Shown here: positions 61,286-64,000 of the stretch, piece after piece
Numbering within the stretch: position 1 is the first letter of the stretch
Layout: each line of letters starts with the position of its first letter
Assembly (NCBI RefSeq): GCF_001553115.1
Contig: NZ_KQ960155.1
Coordinates: 1-64,000, forward strand
DNA from: Aedoeadaptatus coxii
GTDB taxonomy: Bacteria > Bacillota > Clostridia > Tissierellales > Peptoniphilaceae
Reading direction: 5' to 3'
Length of the DNA: 64,000 nt
Notes under the pieces: generated by a model
Told to the model about the DNA's origin: nothing
What the model saw: the letters and a program-made list of their open reading frames with translations, nothing else
Database searches by the model: none
Program-made: the position numbers and the translations under genes

Positions 61286-62448
61286 AGGCGAATATAATCG
61301 TTCCGTAGGACGTAGAGCCCTTCTTCCGCCAAATCTTTTTCGATTTCGTCCAGGGTGCGATTGTCGGCGATGACAAATTGCTCTTCCCCTTCGTCCTCTT
61401 CGTGTTCCTCCGTGCGACGGCCGATGCCCGTATCCACCGAGGCTGAAATTTTCGTGGCGCCGTAATACATGGCCTTGTCTCTAAATTCTTTCCGCTCTCT
61501 CGTGGAAATAGTCATGGAAGCGAAGGGCATAAACATGCGAATAGCCAAAATGAATTGCATCAGCTTTCGCTCGCCGATGCGATTAGTGTTGTCCACATCT
61601 TCCGCGCCGTGGGTGGGGCGAATTCTCGGAAGGCTAATGGCGATTTCCAAATGAGGATATTTTCTTTGAAGTAAAAAGGCGTGAAGCCCGAGGCAGTAGG
61701 CATCTCTCAAAGGATCGCTCAATCCGAAAAGAGCGCCGAAGCCCACGCCGCGCATGCCGCCCATGGCCGCCCGCTCTTGGGTGTTCATGCGGTAAATCAT
61801 GCTCCTCTTGTGGCCGTGAGGATGGTAGTAGGAATAGCTTTCGGGATCATAGGTTTCCTGAAAGACGGTGACGAAATCCGCCCCCGCTTTTTGAAGGCGT
61901 TCGTAATCTTTTACATTGGCAGGGTAAATTTCCAAACTCACGACGCGGAAATACTTTTTCGCCAAGCGAACGGCCATTTCGATGTATTCGATGGGAGAAA
62001 ATTTGTCCGATTCCCCGGTTAAGATTAAAACATCTTCAATGCCTTCGGCGGCCAACGCCTTCATTTCGTTTTCAATTTCTTCTTCCGTCAACATGGCGCG
62101 CTTAATGCCGCTCTTCGAATTAAATCCGCAGTAACGACAGCCGTTTTCGCAGTAATTGGCGATGTAAAGGGGAGAGAAGGAATTCACATTGTCGCCGAAA
62201 TATTGGCGGCGCAACATACGCGCCTTTTCCGCCATGGCGTCTAAAAATCCTTCCGCCGCATCGCTGAGCAAGACGTAATAATCGTCGGGGGTCAGCCGGT
62301 CTTTTTGAAGTACCGCCCGCACGTCGGCAGGCGTAATGGTGCGCGCCTTTTGTTTGTTGTAGGACGCTTCGATTTTTTTCGGGATCTCTTCGGAAATTTG
62401 GTCCATATCCGGAAGATAATCCCGCACATCTTTTACATTAACAACCAT
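61282..62448 (-). CDS. thiH: 2-iminoacetate synthase ThiH
   Basis: A 388-residue radical-SAM tyrosine lyase that yields dehydroglycine for the thiazole ring. The cluster motif is CENGCRYC (about 110-117, C-x3-C-x2-C). SFSPLYIANY precedes it, and EDVLILTGES and VVSLEIYPA follow the ThiH pattern. No thiO (glycine oxidase) is present, as expected for an anaerobe. AGAGGTGG precedes the ATG. Confidence 0.96.
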   Translation of the reverse strand: MVVNVKDVRDYLPDMDQISEEIPKKIEASYNKQKARTITPADVRAVLQKDRLTPDDYYVLLSDAAEGFLDAMAEKARMLRRQYFGDNVNSFSPLYIANYCENGCRYCGFNSKSGIKRAMLTEEEIENEMKALAAEGIEDVLILTGESDKFSPIEYIEMAVRLAKKYFRVVSLEIYPANVKDYERLQKAGADFVTVFQETYDPESYSYYHPHGHKRSMIYRMNTQERAAMGGMRGVGFGALFGLSDPLRDAYCLGLHAFLLQRKYPHLEIAISLPRIRPTHGAEDVDNTNRIGERKLMQFILAIRMFMPFASMTISTRERKEFRDKAMYYGATKISASVDTGIGRRTEEHEEDEGEEQFVIADNRTLDEIEKDLAEEGLYVLRNDYIRL

Positions 62449-62458
62449 GATCCACCTC

Positions 62459-63220
62459 TTAATCGAAGAAATCTCTTAAAGGAGAGGACGGATCGGCGCC
62501 GCGATCCAACACGCGACCCGGTTTGGAAAGATATCCTAAACGTCCAGCTTCGATTCCTTTTTTAAAGGCTTCCGCCATTAAGGTAATGTTCGAAGCCGTG
62601 GCAATGCCGGTGTTGGCCATAATGGCGGCTGCGCCCATTTCCATAGCTTCCGCCGCTTGAGACGGTCTGCCGATGCCGGCATCGACGATGACAGGCAAAT
62701 CGATTTCTTCGATAATGATTTGAATGAAATCTTTCGTGGAAAGTCCTTTGTTACTGCCGATGGGAGAGGCCAGGGGCATAATGGATGCGGCGCCTGCATC
62801 GCGCATATCCCGAGCGTAATTAAGATCAGGATACATATAGGGCATGACGACGAAATCTTCTTTTGCCAAAACTTCCGTCGCCTTTAAAGTTTCTGCATTG
62901 TCGGGAAGGAGATATTTAGAATCACGCATAATTTCAATTTTTACGAAATTGCCGCAGCCCATTTCCTTGGCGAGACGGGCGATGCGAATAGCTTCGTCGG
63001 CATTGCGTGCACCACTGGTGTTGGGAATAAGGGTTACATGTTTCGGTATGTAATCCAAAATATTTTTAACATCGGCGGTGTTCGCCCGTCGCAAAGCCAC
63101 GGTAATCATTTCCGCGCCGGCACATTCTACGGCGGCGTCGATTAATTCCGGCGCATATTTTCCCGATCCTAAAATAAAACGGGAGGTAAACTCCTTATTT
63201 CCTAATGTCCACTTGTCCAT
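62459..63220 (-). CDS. thiG: Thiazole synthase ThiG
   Basis: A 253-residue TIM-barrel enzyme building thiazole phosphate from deoxyxylulose 5-phosphate, dehydroglycine and ThiS thiocarboxylate. [12 protein letters not shown] (12-23), [29 protein letters not shown] (the Schiff-base lysine) and [29 protein letters not shown] are family motifs. One base separates it from the thiF stop. Confidence 0.97.
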   Translation of the reverse strand: MDKWTLGNKEFTSRFILGSGKYAPELIDAAVECAGAEMITVALRRANTADVKNILDYIPKHVTLIPNTSGARNADEAIRIARLAKEMGCGNFVKIEIMRDSKYLLPDNAETLKATEVLAKEDFVVMPYMYPDLNYARDMRDAGAASIMPLASPIGSNKGLSTKDFIQIIIEEIDLPVIVDAGIGRPSQAAEAMEMGAAAIMANTGIATASNITLMAEAFKKGIEAGRLGYLSKPGRVLDRGADPSSPLRDFFD

Positions 63221-63221
63221 T

Positions 63222-63821
63222 TCAATACTCCTTTTTACAAACTAATTCCAACACGACACTACATTCCATGGCGGCAATGGCCATGACCTTGGGAATATAG
63301 CAATCCTTCCTGTCTTCCCCTTGAAAATCGCCGACAACATGTATATGCCCGAGATCTCGTCTCGAGAGTTCGCCGAAGGGGCCGGCCACGCCGGTGGTGC
63401 AAATATAAGGCTTATCCCTTCCTGCGAAAAAATCATAAGCCATGACTTTCGACGATACGGTGTCGAAGGCCTCGATGAACATATCCCCCTCGGCGTAAAC
63501 CGAACTGAGAACCTCTTCATCCACCAATTCATTGCGCGGCTCGATGGCGACATAGGGCAAAAGCTCTTTAATGCGCTCCGCCGTCCTTTCGGCCTTCATT
63601 TTTCCAATATCGTCGACGCCGTAATGCTGACGATTTAAATTCGACGGCTCCACACGATCGAAATCGTAGATAATAAGTTTTCCCACACCGAGGCGGGCGA
63701 GCATATGCGCAATATTGCTTCCAAGGCCGCCGGCGCCGAAAATCACCACCGTAACATTTTCAAGTTTTCCATTGATCCCTTCAGATTGGCGCTGAAGTAC
63801 CGCCTCCCGTTTAACCTCCAC
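63222..63821 (-). CDS. thiF: ThiS adenylyltransferase ThiF (start uncertain)
   Basis: A protein of about 199 residues. The frame is open to an ATG at 63854, but the GTG at 63821 keeps the overlap with thiS to 11 bases and has GGAGGT upstream at a long spacing; neither choice is decisive. [17 protein letters not shown] is the ATP loop; [16 protein letters not shown] carries the catalytic D, R, N and R residues. It activates the ThiS C-terminus as acyl-adenylate. It is shorter than E. coli ThiF and lacks an obvious CxxC...CxxC zinc site, as in the clostridial short clade. Confidence 0.88.
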   Translation of the reverse strand: MEVKREAVLQRQSEGINGKLENVTVVIFGAGGLGSNIAHMLARLGVGKLIIYDFDRVEPSNLNRQHYGVDDIGKMKAERTAERIKELLPYVAIEPRNELVDEEVLSSVYAEGDMFIEAFDTVSSKVMAYDFFAGRDKPYICTTGVAGPFGELSRRDLGHIHVVGDFQGEDRKDCYIPKVMAIAAMECSVVLELVCKKEY

Positions 63822-64000
63822 CGGTAAAAGAAAACACCTCCAAAACATCGTCATCTTCGACGATCGTGTCGTCGAAATCCACGCGGCGAATTAACTGCTT
63901 ATTTTTTTCCAAGGCTACGGATTCGGGATCGAAACCTCTCTCCAAAAGCACTTGTCGCAAAGGCTGTGGGCCATTTAAAGTAAAGGACTTGCCGTTGATC
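63811..64000 (-). CDS. thiS: Sulfur carrier protein ThiS (partial, N-terminus beyond the right edge)
   Basis: The last 62 residues of ThiS are visible before the TAA at 63811: INGKSFTLNG near the start, then VALEKNKQLIRRVDFDD and a terminal [12 protein letters not shown]. The di-glycine end is the site adenylated by ThiF and converted to thiocarboxylate for ThiG. The 3' end overlaps thiF. At most a few N-terminal residues lie outside the window. Confidence 0.92.
   Translation of the reverse strand, partial: INGKSFTLNGPQPLRQVLLERGFDPESVALEKNKQLIRRVDFDDTIVEDDDVLEVFSFTGGG

Noticed and set aside
63222-63854. Start of thiF at the ATG at 63854
   Set aside because: It would overlap thiS by 44 bases with no ribosome binding site; the GTG at 63821 was preferred, though this is not certain.
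1-64000. CRISPR arrays, insertion sequences, prophage or integrative elements
   Set aside because: I saw no regularly spaced repeats, transposase or integrase motifs, or terminal inverted repeats. The isolated palindromes are not flanked by duplicated target sites.

Overview
The window looks like chromosome of an anaerobic, low-to-mid GC Gram-positive bacterium of the Clostridia/Tissierellia type. A Peptoniphilaceae-like coccus is my best guess, but this is an inference from gene content and not a marker-gene result. The clues are giant SLH-anchored surface proteins, oxygen-sensitive enzymes (double-cubane 2-hydroxyacyl-CoA dehydratase-type reductase, radical-SAM ThiH, ThiC, flavodoxin-ferredoxin), butyrate-type CoA-transferases, AGGAGG-like ribosome binding sites, and SAM-I and TPP riboswitches with intrinsic terminators. 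Nearly all genes lie on the minus strand; only five sit on the plus strand. I saw no insertion sequence, prophage, CRISPR array or rRNA.

Left part (1-12.5 kb): the start of a large secreted surface protein that runs off the left edge, a small membrane-anchored protein, the Mg2+ transporter mgtE behind a short leader with a terminator-like hairpin, and a 2,199-residue C5a-peptidase/lactocepin-like subtilase carrying three SLH domains. A 0.57-kb gap with a strong promoter, two palindromes and a tRNA-Pro(GGG) follows.

Middle part (12.6-35 kb): a ferritin-like small protein, a glyoxalase-II-like hydrolase and a four-gene set (PLP desulfurase-like enzyme, DUF3343 carrier-like protein, activase ATPase, double-cubane reductase). 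Next is a seven-gene envelope operon (FUSC exporter, unknown protein, copper-amine-oxidase-N-like protein, polysaccharide deacetylase, MurJ, MoxR ATPase, VWA protein). Then come hpf, a two-component system, a YihY/BrkB membrane protein, a PhzF-like enzyme and an ECF sigma/anti-sigma pair.

Right-middle (33-49 kb): a SAM-I riboswitch heads metK, which is packed tightly with recD2, comF and an MBOAT/SGNH O-acyltransferase pair. Two tandem acetyl-CoA hydrolase/transferase-family genes follow, the upstream one with a Rex-like palindrome at its promoter. After these come a leucine-rich-repeat SLH surface protein, a nitrilase-family amidase, and greA-lysS behind a fully consensus promoter.

Right part (49-64 kb): a P1 peptidase, a likely pantothenate ECF S component, coaX and dus in one operon; a divergent class A penicillin-binding protein; a cyclase-family protein; and a thiamine island. 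The island has two minus-strand operons: thiS-thiF-thiG-thiH-thiE plus a flavodoxin-ferredoxin gene, and a TPP-riboswitch-controlled thiM-thiE-thiD-thiC. Together they cover both thiazole and pyrimidine branches and their coupling. thiS is cut by the right edge.
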